A DNA stretch of 64,000 bases from Geodermatophilus normandii (GTDB lineage Bacteria; Actinomycetota; Actinomycetes; Mycobacteriales; Geodermatophilaceae): assembly GCF_003182485.1 (NCBI RefSeq), contig NZ_QGTX01000001.1, positions 496,001-560,000 of the forward strand, in the 5' to 3' direction. This document shows, one piece after another, positions 53,444-62,323 of the stretch. The notes beneath the pieces were generated by a model. It ran no database searches. It was not told the DNA's origin and worked only from the letters and a program-made list of their open reading frames with translations. Position 1 is the first letter of the stretch, and the number at the start of each line of letters is the position of its first letter. Position numbers and translations under genes: made by a program.

Positions 53444-54976
53444 ATGGCGGTCCTGGCTCCCGAGCGCACGGACGCCGAGCCGCCGGCCGAGGACCTCCCC
53501 GCCCGCCCGCCCCGCCGCTGGCCCGCGCCGCGGCCGCGGGTGGACCGCACTCCCCCGCTGCCCGCCGACCGGCTGCTGTCGTGGGTGCTCGCCGCGGTGC
53601 TCGGCGTCGCGGCGCTGGTCAGCCGCCTGGTCGGCATCACCTACCCCGACACGCTGCTGTTCGACGAGGCGTACTACCCGCCCGAGGCGCACGACCTGCT
53701 CGTCTGGGGCCACGAGTACAACCGCGGCTACACGTTCATCGTCCACCCGCCCCTGGGCAAGTGGCTGATCGCGGTGGGCGAGCACGTCTTCGGGTACACC
53801 AGCCTCGGCTGGCGCCTCCCCTCGGCGGTGGCCGGCGCGGTCGCCGTCGTCCTGCTCACGCGGCTGGCCCGGCGGCTGACCGGCTCGACGCTGCTCGGCC
53901 TGGTCGCCGGCCTGCTGCTGGCCCTCGACGGCTTCGCGTTCACCGTCTCCCGCATCGGCCTGCTCGACGTCTTCCTGCAGGTCTTCGTGCTCGGCGCGGT
54001 CGCCTGTCTCGTCGTCGACCGCGACCGCGTGCGGGCCCGGGTCGCCGGTGCGCTGCCGGTCCCCGCCACCGGGTTCCGCCTGGGCCCGCGGGGCTGGCGG
54101 ATCGCGGCCGGGTTCCTCTTCGGCTGCGCCTGCTCGGTGAAGTGGAGCGGGGTCTACTTCCTGGCGTTCTGCGCCGTCCTGTCGCTGTTCTGGGACCGCG
54201 CGGCGTGGCGGGCGGCCGGCGTCCCGAGCCCGACGGCGACAGCGCTGCGCCGCGGGCTGCCCGGCGCCACGTGGGCGCTGGCCGCCGTCCCGGTCCTCAC
54301 CTACGTCGCCAGCTTCGCCGGGTGGTTCCTCGGCGAGACGGCGCAGGGCCGCTGGTGGGCGCAGCGCAACCCCGACACCGCCTTCCCGTGGATCCCCGAC
54401 GCGCTGCGCTCGTGGTGGCACATGCACGTCGAGTGGTGGACCTTCCACAACGGCCTGTCGACGCCGCACCCGTGGGAGTCCGGCCCGTGGACCTGGCTGG
54501 TGAACGGCCGGCCGATCCTGCTGTGGAACCCGCAGGGCCTCACCGACCCCGCGGGCGACCAGGTCATCCGCTACATCCTCATGGTCGGGACGCCGACCCT
54601 CTGGCTGGCGTTCGCCCCGGCGCTGGCCTGGACGCTGTGGCGCATCGTCGCCCGCCGTGACCCCGCCGCCGTGCTGGTCGCCGTCACCGTGACCGCGGGC
54701 TGGGGCACCTGGTTCCTCAACGGCGAGCGCACGATGTTCGTCTTCTACACGGCCCCGGTGCTGCCGTTCTTCGTGCTCGCCGTGACGCTCGTCCTGCAGG
54801 ACGTCCTCGGCCGCCCGGGCGCGCCCGCGTGGCGGCGGACCGCCGGGCTGGCCGCGGTCAGCGGCTACGTGGCGGTCGTCGCCGGCACCTTCGCCTTCTT
54901 CTACCCGGTGCTCGCCGGGCGCCCGCTCTCGCACGCCGAGTGGCTGCTGCGCATGTGGTTCCCGTCGTGGTTCTGA
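53444..54976 (+). CDS. pmt: dolichyl-phosphate-mannose-type protein O-mannosyltransferase
   Basis: 510 residues with about ten membrane segments. The catalytic acidic motif DEAYYPPEAHDLLVWGHEYN lies in the first extracytoplasmic loop, followed by VHPPLGKWLIAVGE, WSGVYFLAFCAVLSLFWD and LNGERTMFVFYTAPVLPFF. The family transfers mannose from polyprenyl-phosphate-mannose to Ser/Thr of exported proteins (Rv1002c in M. tuberculosis). Thr/Pro-rich exported proteins such as the one at 1603 are possible targets. Confidence 0.95.
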   Translation: MAVLAPERTDAEPPAEDLPARPPRRWPAPRPRVDRTPPLPADRLLSWVLAAVLGVAALVSRLVGITYPDTLLFDEAYYPPEAHDLLVWGHEYNRGYTFIVHPPLGKWLIAVGEHVFGYTSLGWRLPSAVAGAVAVVLLTRLARRLTGSTLLGLVAGLLLALDGFAFTVSRIGLLDVFLQVFVLGAVACLVVDRDRVRARVAGALPVPATGFRLGPRGWRIAAGFLFGCACSVKWSGVYFLAFCAVLSLFWDRAAWRAAGVPSPTATALRRGLPGATWALAAVPVLTYVASFAGWFLGETAQGRWWAQRNPDTAFPWIPDALRSWWHMHVEWWTFHNGLSTPHPWESGPWTWLVNGRPILLWNPQGLTDPAGDQVIRYILMVGTPTLWLAFAPALAWTLWRIVARRDPAAVLVAVTVTAGWGTWFLNGERTMFVFYTAPVLPFFVLAVTLVLQDVLGRPGAPAWRRTAGLAAVSGYVAVVAGTFAFFYPVLAGRPLSHAEWLLRMWFPSWF

Positions 54977-54987
54977 GGAGTCCGCTC

Positions 54988-55006
54988 CCCCGACAGGCGG
55001 TCGGGG
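54988..55006. terminator. hairpin between convergent pmt and PPK2-like genes
   Basis: CCCCGAC (54988-54994), loop AGGCG, GTCGGGG (55000-55006), in the 83-base gap between the two stops. It can serve both directions. Confidence 0.55.
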
Positions 55007-55059
55007 ACCGACAGCGGGGTTCCCGCGGGGACCTGCGCGCCCGCGCCTGACGCCGCCGG

Positions 55060-56091
55060 TCAGGCGGGGACGGCGACGGGCGCGGGCCGCACGAGCAGCG
55101 GGTCCGGGGTCCCCACGACGTCGTCGCGGCGACCGTCGTAGGGCAGCACCGACAGCACGTGGCGCACCGCCTCGAGCCGGGCGCGCGGCTCGTCGTTGGC
55201 CCGGACGGCGGTCCACGGGGGCGTCGGCGTCGCGGCGAGGACCGTCTCCCCGGCGGCCGTGTGCGCGTCCCAGCGGTCGAGGACGGCGAGGTCCGCGGCC
55301 GTGAGCCGGTACCCGTCGCGGCGCAGCGCCAGCCGGGTGCGCTGCTCGCCGCGCGTGACGGACAGCCACACCTTGACCAGCCGCAGTCCGCCGGCCACGA
55401 GCAGCCGCTCGGCAGCGGCCACCGCGCGCAGGTCGCCCACGGTGCCGGTCTCGACCGCCGGCCGGCCGTACCACGACCGGTCGAACAGCACGAGCTCCCC
55501 GGCGGCCGGCAGGGCGGCCAGGGACAGCCGTACGGGCGCCGACGCGTCCCCTGGCGCCACCACCCGGGTGCGGCGCGGGTCCAGGTGCTCGGCGACCACC
55601 CGGACCAGCCCGTCGGTGCCCGCGGCCTCGTGTCCTTCGAGGACGACGGCCACCCGCTGCCCGGTCGCGCCGGCCCAGCGCTGCAGCTTCAGCAGCTCGA
55701 CCTGCAGCCGCAGTGCCTGCAGCTCGTACTCCGAGGGGTCCAGCAGCGCGTCGTGGGGGTGGTCCTCGCGCCACGTCTCCGGCCGCCGTCCCGGCGCGGC
55801 GTCCCGGCCGGGCGACCAGCGGCCGGCGTCCACACCGGGACGCGGGCGCGGGACGGGCGCGGCCGAGCGGTGCACCGGCGCGACGCCGGGCAGGGGCAGC
55901 CGCAGCAGCTCCACCGGCGCCCACACCACGCGCGGCGCGCCGGCGACGTCGACCCGGACCCGCACGCGGCAGCGGCCCGCGCCGTCGTGGCGCCAGCCGA
56001 GCACCGCGGCCGGGTGCCAGACGCCGTCGAGGTGCAGCTCCGCGGGCTGCGCCTGGCACAGGGAGGCGACCCGGTGCTGCTCCCCCGCCAT
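55060..56091 (-). CDS. PPK2-like protein with degenerate P-loop
   Basis: About 343 residues. An N-terminal ~125-residue part (ELHLDGVWHPAAVLGWRHDGAG, beta-rich) is not part of standard PPK2. The rest follows PPK2: YELQALRLQVELLKLQRW, a Walker A position reading LEGHEAAGTDGL where polyphosphate kinases have GRDAAGKGG, then FDRSWYGR and DEPRAR near the end. The P-loop Lys is Thr here and the following Gly is Asp, so polyphosphate:nucleotide phosphotransfer is doubtful. The start is uncertain: the ATG at 56091 has little ribosome-binding sequence. Confidence 0.75.
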   Translation of the reverse strand: MAGEQHRVASLCQAQPAELHLDGVWHPAAVLGWRHDGAGRCRVRVRVDVAGAPRVVWAPVELLRLPLPGVAPVHRSAAPVPRPRPGVDAGRWSPGRDAAPGRRPETWREDHPHDALLDPSEYELQALRLQVELLKLQRWAGATGQRVAVVLEGHEAAGTDGLVRVVAEHLDPRRTRVVAPGDASAPVRLSLAALPAAGELVLFDRSWYGRPAVETGTVGDLRAVAAAERLLVAGGLRLVKVWLSVTRGEQRTRLALRRDGYRLTAADLAVLDRWDAHTAAGETVLAATPTPPWTAVRANDEPRARLEAVRHVLSVLPYDGRRDDVVGTPDPLLVRPAPVAVPA

Positions 56092-56243
56092 GCCCGGAAC
56101 GCTAGGAGGCGCGGCGGCGCGGCAGGCGCAGGCGGGATGACGAAGTCCGGCCGCCGTCGCTGTCGAACCCGGCCCACCCGAGGAGCCCCCGGACGACGGA
56201 CGCCGCCGGGGCGGGTGCCCCGACGGCGTCGGTCGTGCGTCTG

Positions 56244-56319
<76 letters not shown>

Positions 56320-56394
56320 TGACTGCGGGGGCAAGACTACCGCCCGCGACCCCGGGTGCCACCGGCGGGGGTGGCACCCGGGGTGTCGGCGCGC

Positions 56395-57092
56395 TCAGCC
56401 GTTGACCACCCGCGGCTGGTACAGGTCGATGTCGGCGAACCCGATGTCGTCGTCGTCCAGGCCGACGACGGCGCTGTCCTGCCAGCCGGCCGGCACCGGG
56501 CGGGCGGCGACGACGCGGGCCGGGCGCAGCGGGTGGACCGGCGCGAGCGGCAGGCTCGGGTGCGGCAGGCCGACGGTCGGGTGCACCGGCTCCTCGGTGA
56601 GGACCGGGCCGGCCACCATCGGCTCGGCCACGCGGGGGCCGGCCGGGGCGCGGGGCGCGCGGCCGGGCGGGCGGCGGCACGGGCGGCGCGACGGGCCGCG
56701 GCACGCTCCCGGCGGGCCGCGGCGCGCAGCACCACCAGGTAGCCGACCAGCGCGACGTCGAGCAGCCCCTGGGCCACCCACAGCCACGGCGTGAGGGTCA
56801 GCGCACCGGCCAGTGCCAGCAGCGTGAGCGCCACCAGCCCGGCGAGCGTGCGCCGCCGGACGGCGTGCACGTCGATCCGCAGCTCGCCGGTCTGCCGCAG
56901 GAACTCGCGGTCGACCGCCACGCGCTCCGTCTCCGCCGAGCGGACCGGGTCACTCCCCCGCCGGCGCTGCAGCGTCCGGCCCGGAGTGACCTCCGCGCGG
57001 GTCGCCGAGGAGTCGCCGCGGGTCACCACCATCGGCACCAGCACGACGAACCACAGCACGACCAGCGCGGCCAGCAGGACGCCTGACCCCAT
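56395..57092 (-). pseudogene. sepX: divisome membrane protein SepX/GlpR, frameshifted in this sequence
   Basis: ATG 57092 opens an N-terminal membrane helix (LLAALVVLWFVVLVPMVV) followed by VTPGRTLQRRRGSDPVRSAE and two further helices. After an Ala/Arg-rich stretch the meaningful frame changes near 56640-56700 and continues as VAEPMVAGPVLTEEPVHPTV and DDDDIGFADIDLYQP to a stop at 56395. The span is 698 bases (2 mod 3), as if one base were missing in a GC run. Gene order with rimJ, a moeA-like gene and galU matches Rv0993-Rv0996 and the SepX/GlpR family, a membrane partner of the gephyrin-like Glp. Identity rests mainly on context and layout. Confidence 0.7.
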
Positions 57093-57256
57093 CGAGAACA
57101 CCACCCGTCACACGAGTCACTTGCCGCGGGAGGTTATGCAGGTCGCTGCCCACATCGAGGGAGGCGCGCGGCGTGTCGCGCGAGTGTCGTGTGACTGCAG
57201 TGGCAGCCGCGGCGGCGTGTCGACACGGCGTCGGACGGGCACCGCGCGTCCGCGTG

Positions 57257-57868
57257 CTAGGAGCGGGGTGCGCGGGAGGCCCAGACGGCGACCACGCCCC
57301 GCGGGGAGTCCTCGGCCAGCAGCGCGTAGGACAGGTGGTCGCGCCAGTCGCCGTCGATGTCGAGGTAGCGGCGCAACAGCCCCTCGCGGGAGAACCCGAG
57401 CCGCTCGACGAGGCGCTGGCTGGGCCCGTTCTCCGGGCGGATGTCGGCCTGCAGCCGGTGCAGACCACCGGGGCCGAAGGCGTGGTCGCACACCAGCGCC
57501 ACCGCCAGCGACGCCATCCCCCGCCCGGCCACCGACCGGTCGACCCAGTAGCCCAGCGACCCCGACCGCAGGGCGCCGCGGACGATGTTGTCCACCGTCA
57601 CCTGCCCGGCCAGCCGGCCCTCGACGCGGACGGCGAAGGGCATCGACGTCCCGGCCCGGGCCCGGCGGGCGACCGAGCGGCGCATGAGGCGGTAGGCCGC
57701 CGGCGTGTGCCGGACCGACCAGGCCACCCCGGCCGAGGGCTCCCACGGCCGCAGCCAGGACTCGTTGGCCAGCCGCAGCCGGCTCCACTCGGCGGCGTCG
57801 CCACGCCGCAGCGGGGCGAGCTCCACGGGTCCGTACGCCAGCCGGGCCGGCCAGCCCGGGTGCGGCAC
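57257..57868 (-). CDS. rimJ: GNAT family N-acetyltransferase, RimJ type
   Basis: 203 residues. MPFAVRVEGRLAGQVTVDNI, SGSLGYWVDRSVAGRGMASL (acetyl-CoA pyrophosphate loop) and RLQADIRPENGPSQRLVERL (in part) followed by GFSREGLLRRYLDIDGDWRDH (in part) are standard for ribosomal-protein N-alanine acetyltransferases. GTG 57868 lies 10 bases after the moeA-like stop. In actinobacteria it is usually cotranscribed with that gene; the physiological substrate is not certain. Confidence 0.9.
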   Translation of the reverse strand: MPHPGWPARLAYGPVELAPLRRGDAAEWSRLRLANESWLRPWEPSAGVAWSVRHTPAAYRLMRRSVARRARAGTSMPFAVRVEGRLAGQVTVDNIVRGALRSGSLGYWVDRSVAGRGMASLAVALVCDHAFGPGGLHRLQADIRPENGPSQRLVERLGFSREGLLRRYLDIDGDWRDHLSYALLAEDSPRGVVAVWASRAPRS

Positions 57869-57878
57869 CGGGTCCAGG

Positions 57879-59270
57879 TCAGCCGCCCAGCAGCAGGGGC
57901 ATGACCGTCACGAGCCCGCCCTCGGCGACCTCCGTGACGTCCTCGTCGACGACGATGAGGCAGTTGGCCCGCGCCATGCGCGCCAGCATCGCCTCGTCGC
58001 CGTCGCCGAGCGGCTCGACGACGTAGCCGCCGTCGGGGTGCCGCATGACCTGGCCGTGCAGGTACTGCCGGTAGCCCAGCGGCGAGACCAGCCGCTCGGC
58101 GCTGATCGCCTGCACGGTGCGGCGGAACAGCTGGCGCTTGCCCAGCATCGAGCGGATCGCCGGGCGCACGAAGACCTCGAAGGACACCAGCGCGGCCACC
58201 GGCTCCCCGGGCACGCAGATGACCGGGACCTCGTCCCGGCCCAGCCGGCCGAAGCCCTGGACCGGTCCGGGGTGCATCGTCACCTGACGGAAGCGCATCG
58301 GCCCGAGCTCGGCGAGCACCTCCTGGACCAGGTCGCCCTCGGTGGCGAACGTGCCGGCGATGAGCACCAGGTCGCTGCGCAGCAGCTGGCTCTCCAGCAC
58401 CTCGGTCAGCCGGCGGCGCTCGGTGGGCAGGATCCCCCACCGGTAGGCGGCCGCCCCGGCGTCGCGGGCAGCGGCGGCCAGTGCGTAGGTGTTGACGTCG
58501 ACCACCTGGCCGGGCGTGGGCTGCGCGGTGATGTCGACCAGCTCGGCGCCGGCGGAGAGCACGGCGACCCGCGGCCGGGGCCGGACGTGCACGCGGTCAC
58601 GTCCGACGGCGGCCAGCAGGCTGATCTGCGCCGGCCCGATGGGGGTGCCCAGGCGGACCGCGACGGTGCCGGGCGAGACGTCGTCGCCGGCCCGGCGCAC
58701 GTAGCCGCCGGCGTCCGGCCCGCCGTGGACCTGCACCCGGACCACGCCGCGGTCGGTCCACACGGCCGGGACGACGACGTCGGCGCCGGCCGGCAGCATC
58801 GCCCCCGCGCTCACCTTCTGGGCGAGACCGGGCGCCAGCGCGGTCGGCCCGGCCGCCCCGGCGACGGTCTCCCCCACGACGGCGAGCTCCACCGGCGCGT
58901 CCGGCGTGGCCGCGGCGACGTCCTCGGCCCGGGCCGCGTAGCCGTCCAGCGCGGCCTGGTCGAAGGCCGGCAGCGCGCGGGCGCTGACCACCTCCTCGGC
59001 GCACAGCAGGCCCTGGGCGTCGAGGACGGCGAGCTCGATGGGCTCCGGCTGCGGCACCGCCGCGAGGATCTCGTCGAGGTGCGTCTCGACCGTGCGCAGC
59101 ACCGGCGTCTCGGGCTCCGGGGCCGGCGGCGGCGGGAGGGCCGCGCCGCGGTCGATGGCGGCGGTGGCGTGCACCGGCAGCCGGGGGGACGTCGCGGGGT
59201 CCAGGGTGGCCCCGCTGCGGAGGTCCAGCGCGGTGGTGTCCCGCCCGCCGTGCGTGCCGTTCTCGCTCAT
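57879..59270 (-). CDS. glp: MoeA / gephyrin-like protein (Glp), altered active-site loop
   Basis: 463 residues. A low-complexity N-terminal extension (about 1-58, Ala/Pro-rich) precedes the MoeA fold: FDQAALDGYAARAEDV, SAGAMLPAGADVVVP, RRAGDDVSPGTV, VAVLSAGAELV and CVPGEPVAALVSFEVF. The segment that in molybdenum-inserting MoeA reads like SGGVSVGDYD is here LIAGTFATEGDLVQEV, lacking the Gly-Gly and the SVGDYD core. Molybdate insertion may be lost, which fits a structural Glp role with the SepX/GlpR membrane partner encoded at 56395. galU lies upstream. Confidence 0.85.
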   Translation of the reverse strand: MSENGTHGGRDTTALDLRSGATLDPATSPRLPVHATAAIDRGAALPPPPAPEPETPVLRTVETHLDEILAAVPQPEPIELAVLDAQGLLCAEEVVSARALPAFDQAALDGYAARAEDVAAATPDAPVELAVVGETVAGAAGPTALAPGLAQKVSAGAMLPAGADVVVPAVWTDRGVVRVQVHGGPDAGGYVRRAGDDVSPGTVAVRLGTPIGPAQISLLAAVGRDRVHVRPRPRVAVLSAGAELVDITAQPTPGQVVDVNTYALAAAARDAGAAAYRWGILPTERRRLTEVLESQLLRSDLVLIAGTFATEGDLVQEVLAELGPMRFRQVTMHPGPVQGFGRLGRDEVPVICVPGEPVAALVSFEVFVRPAIRSMLGKRQLFRRTVQAISAERLVSPLGYRQYLHGQVMRHPDGGYVVEPLGDGDEAMLARMARANCLIVVDEDVTEVAEGGLVTVMPLLLGG

Positions 59271-59301
59271 CGCTGCGATCGTCCCCCCTGCGGGGAGCGC
59301 C

Positions 59302-60219
59302 TCAGGCCCGCGACGCGCCCTCGGCGGGCAGGTCGGCCACGAACTCGGTCAGCCACGAGCGCAGCGCGGGGCCGAGGTCCTCGCGCTCGGAGGCCAGCCG
59401 GATGACCGCCTTGAGGTAGTCGAGCTTGTCGCCGGTGTCGTAGCGGCGGCCGTCGAAGACCACGCCGTGCAGCGGGTGCCCGCGCTCGACCAGCGTGGCC
59501 AGCGCGTCGGTCAGCTGGATCTCCCCGCCGCGGCCGGGCGCGGTCTCGCGCAGCACGGCGAAGACCTCGGGCGCGAGGACGTAGCGGCCGATGATCGCCA
59601 GGCTGCTCGGCGCCTCGTCGACCGGCGGCTTCTCGACCAGGCCGGTGACCGTCACGACGCCCTGCTGCGTGTCCTCCCGGATCGCGACCGCGCCGTACTT
59701 GTCGATGTTCTCCCGGCCCACGTCGAGCAGCGCGATCACCGACCCGCCGTGCTCGGCCTGGACGGCGAGCATCTGCTCGAGCAGGTGGTCGCGGGCGTCG
59801 ATGAGGTCGTCGCCGAGCAGGACGGCGAAGGGCTCGTCGCCGACGAAGGCGGCCGCCTGCAGCACCGCGTGGCCCAGGCCCCGGGCCTCGCCCTGCCGCA
59901 CGAAGTGCACCTGGGCGACGTCGGTGGACTCCTGGACGGCGGCCAGCCGTCCGGCGTCGCCCTTCTTCTCCAGCGCCGTCTCGAGCTCGGGGGTGCGGTC
60001 GAAGAAGTCCTCGATCGCGGCCTTGTTGCGGCCGGTGACCATGAGCACCTCGGCGAGGCCGGCGCGGGCGGCCTCCTCGACGATGTACTGCAGCGCCGGG
60101 CGGTCCACGACCGGCAGCAGCTCCTTGGGCACCGCCTTGGTGGCGGGGAGGAACCGTGTCCCCATCCCCGCGACGGGGATGACGGCCTTGCGCGCCGCAC
60201 GCGGCGTCGGGGTCGACAT
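59302..60219 (-). CDS. galU: UTP-glucose-1-phosphate uridylyltransferase
   Basis: 305 residues. AVIPVAGMGTRFLPATKAVP is the N-terminal nucleotide-binding block; VLLGDDLIDA, GLVEKPPVDEAPS and RYDTGDKLDYLKA follow. It makes UDP-glucose for envelope polysaccharides and glycolipids, including probably those built by the locus at 1-35,300. The start is ATG 60219. It is divergent from the folate cyclo-ligase. Confidence 0.97.
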   Translation of the reverse strand: MSTPTPRAARKAVIPVAGMGTRFLPATKAVPKELLPVVDRPALQYIVEEAARAGLAEVLMVTGRNKAAIEDFFDRTPELETALEKKGDAGRLAAVQESTDVAQVHFVRQGEARGLGHAVLQAAAFVGDEPFAVLLGDDLIDARDHLLEQMLAVQAEHGGSVIALLDVGRENIDKYGAVAIREDTQQGVVTVTGLVEKPPVDEAPSSLAIIGRYVLAPEVFAVLRETAPGRGGEIQLTDALATLVERGHPLHGVVFDGRRYDTGDKLDYLKAVIRLASEREDLGPALRSWLTEFVADLPAEGASRA

Positions 60220-60296
60220 GGCGGCGAGCCTAGCCAGAGCCCGCGCGCCGGCACGGGGACGAGCCCCCGCACCAGCCCGGACGGGGCCTCCGGCAC

Positions 60297-60302
60297 TAGA
60301 TT
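60297..60302 (+). promoter_or_regulatory. -10 element of a leaderless promoter
   Basis: TAGATT ends six bases before the GTG of the folate cyclo-ligase. This spacing makes the first base of the start codon the likely transcription start. The GAGG directly against the GTG is too close to act as a ribosome-binding site. Confidence 0.5.
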
Positions 60303-60308
60303 CCGAGG

Positions 60309-60902
60309 GTGACCTCCGCGCAGGGCGCCGAGCCGGCCAAGGCCGCGCTGCGCGAGGCGCTCACCGCCCGCCGCGGGGCGCGGTCCCCCGCCGAGCGGGC
60401 CGCCGCGGCCGCCGCGGTCGCGGTCGCGCTGCTGCAGCGCCTGGCCCGGATCCGGGTGCTGGCCGCCTTCGCCCCCGACGAGACCGAGCCCGGGCACGGC
60501 CGACTGCCCGCCGCCTTCACCCAGCTCGGCGCGCGGGTGCTGCTGCCGGTGGTGCCCGACGCCGGCGCGGAGCTGCGCTGGGCGGTCGACACCGGCCGGC
60601 TGGCGCCGGGCCGCTTCGGGCTGCTGGAGCCGGTCGGCCCGCGGCTGGGCCCGACGGCGCTCGGGACGGCCGACGTCGTCGTCGTGCCGGCGCTGGCCGT
60701 CGACCGCCAGGGCATCCGGCTGGGCCGCGGCGGCGGCTACTACGACCGCGCGCTGGTGCACGCCCGCCCCGGCGCCGTCGTCGTGGCGCTGGTCTTCGAC
60801 GACGAGTTCGTCGACCGGCTGCCGGCCCTCGAGCACGACCGCCCGGTGACCGCGGTCGTCACCCCGTCCGGCGGCTGGCAGGAACTACCCGCCGGTAGGT
60901 GA
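60309..60902 (+). CDS. 5-formyltetrahydrofolate cyclo-ligase
   Basis: 197 residues. The C-terminal ATP/folate motif GRGGGYYDRAL is intact; RIRVLAAFAPDETEP and VVVVPALAVDRQGIRLG lie before it. It converts 5-formyl-THF to 5,10-methenyl-THF using ATP. GTG 60309 is probably leaderless. It has the same neighbour relation to galU as in mycobacteria. Confidence 0.93.
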   Translation: MTSAQGAEPAKAALREALTARRGARSPAERAAAAAAVAVALLQRLARIRVLAAFAPDETEPGHGRLPAAFTQLGARVLLPVVPDAGAELRWAVDTGRLAPGRFGLLEPVGPRLGPTALGTADVVVVPALAVDRQGIRLGRGGGYYDRALVHARPGAVVVALVFDDEFVDRLPALEHDRPVTAVVTPSGGWQELPAGR

Positions 60903-60947
60903 CACGGTGAGCCGTCGACGCCGACGCCGACGAGAGGAGCCTCCCCC

Positions 60948-62300
60948 GTGTCCCCGGAGATCGTCACGATCCTGGCGCTGGTCGCCATCTTCGCCATCGC
61001 CACGTTCCTGCCGATCAACATGGGCGCGCTGGCCTTCGTGGCCGCCTTCCTGGTCGGCACGCTGTCGGTCGGGCTGAGCACCGACGACATCCTCACCGGC
61101 TTCCCCGCCGAGCTGGTCGTGACGCTGATCGGCGTCACCTACCTGTTCGCGATCGCACAGAACAACGGCACCGTCGACCTGCTGGTGCGCGGCGCGGTCC
61201 GGCTGGTCGGCGGCTACGTCGCGGCGATCCCGTGGGTGATGTTCGCCGTCACGGCGCTGCTCACCGCCATCGGGGCCCTGTCCCCCGCGGCCGTGGCGAT
61301 CGTCGCGCCCATCGCGCTGGGCTTCGCCGCGCGCTACGACATCAACCCGCTGCTCATGGGGATGATGGTCGTCCACGGCGCGCAGGGCGGCGGCTTCTCG
61401 CCGATCAGCGTCTACGGCCTCACCGTCAACGAGATCGTCGAGCAGGAGGGCCTCCCCTCCAGCCCGGTCACGGTGTTCTTCGGCAGCCTGCTGTTCAACA
61501 TGGCCATCGGGGTCGTGCTGTTCCTCGTGCTCGGCGGCCGGAAGCTGATCGGCCGGCGGGTGTCGGCCACGGTCCCCGCGCACGTCGAGCACGCCGAGGA
61601 GCCCGTGGTGAGCGGCCACGGCGCTCCCCCGGGGCCGGCCGTCGGCCCCGACCACCTCCGGGACGACGGTGCCGACGGCACGGCGGACGGGGCGCCGCCG
61701 CGGGTCACGCTGGACCAGGTGCTCACGCTCGTCGGGCTGGTGACCGTCGCGGTGCTGGCGCTGGTCTTCGACCTCGACATCGGCTTCGTGTCGATCACCG
61801 TGGCCACCGTCCTGGCGCTGTTCGCCGCGGCCCGCCACAAGGGCGCGGTCAGCCAGATCAGCTGGTCGACCGTGCTGCTGATCGCCGGCGTGCTCACCTT
61901 CGTGTTCGTGCTGCAGGAGGCCGGCACGATCGACTACGTCGGCGAGGCCGTCATCGGCCTGGGCATCCCGCTGCTCATCGCGCTGCTGCTCTGCTACATC
62001 GGCGGGGTGGTGTCGGCCTTCGCGTCGTCGACCGCGATCATCGGCGTCGCCATCGCGCTGGCGGTGCCGTTCCTGCTCAGCGGGGACGTCGGCGCCGTCG
62101 GGGTGGTGGTGGCCCTGTCCGTGGCGTCGACGATCGTCGACGTCAGCCCGTTCTCCACCAACGGCGCGCTGGTGCTGGCCAACGCGCAGGGCGTGGACAG
62201 GGACCGCTTCTACAAGCAGATGCTCGCCTACGCGGGGATCGTCGTGGCCGTCGGACCGCTCCTGGCCTGGCTGGTCTTCGTCGTCCCGGGCTGGCTCTAG
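60948..62300 (+). CDS. MatC-type dicarboxylate/malonate carrier
   Basis: 450 residues. Two hydrophobic halves (about 1-205 and 245-450) are separated by a hydrophilic loop rich in His/Asp/Gly. GALAFVAAFLVGTLSVGLS, TYLFAIAQNNGTVDLLVRGA and HGAQGGGFSPISVYGLTVNE match the MatC N-terminal family; STIVDVSPFSTNGALVLANA is a transporter-superfamily motif in the second half. GTG 60948 has AGGAG about nine bases upstream. The CoA-transferase follows with 23 bases between, so a dicarboxylate such as malonate is the likely substrate. Confidence 0.88.
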   Translation: MSPEIVTILALVAIFAIATFLPINMGALAFVAAFLVGTLSVGLSTDDILTGFPAELVVTLIGVTYLFAIAQNNGTVDLLVRGAVRLVGGYVAAIPWVMFAVTALLTAIGALSPAAVAIVAPIALGFAARYDINPLLMGMMVVHGAQGGGFSPISVYGLTVNEIVEQEGLPSSPVTVFFGSLLFNMAIGVVLFLVLGGRKLIGRRVSATVPAHVEHAEEPVVSGHGAPPGPAVGPDHLRDDGADGTADGAPPRVTLDQVLTLVGLVTVAVLALVFDLDIGFVSITVATVLALFAAARHKGAVSQISWSTVLLIAGVLTFVFVLQEAGTIDYVGEAVIGLGIPLLIALLLCYIGGVVSAFASSTAIIGVAIALAVPFLLSGDVGAVGVVVALSVASTIVDVSPFSTNGALVLANAQGVDRDRFYKQMLAYAGIVVAVGPLLAWLVFVVPGWL

Positions 62301-62323
62301 ACCGCTCCAGGGAGAGGGACCCC

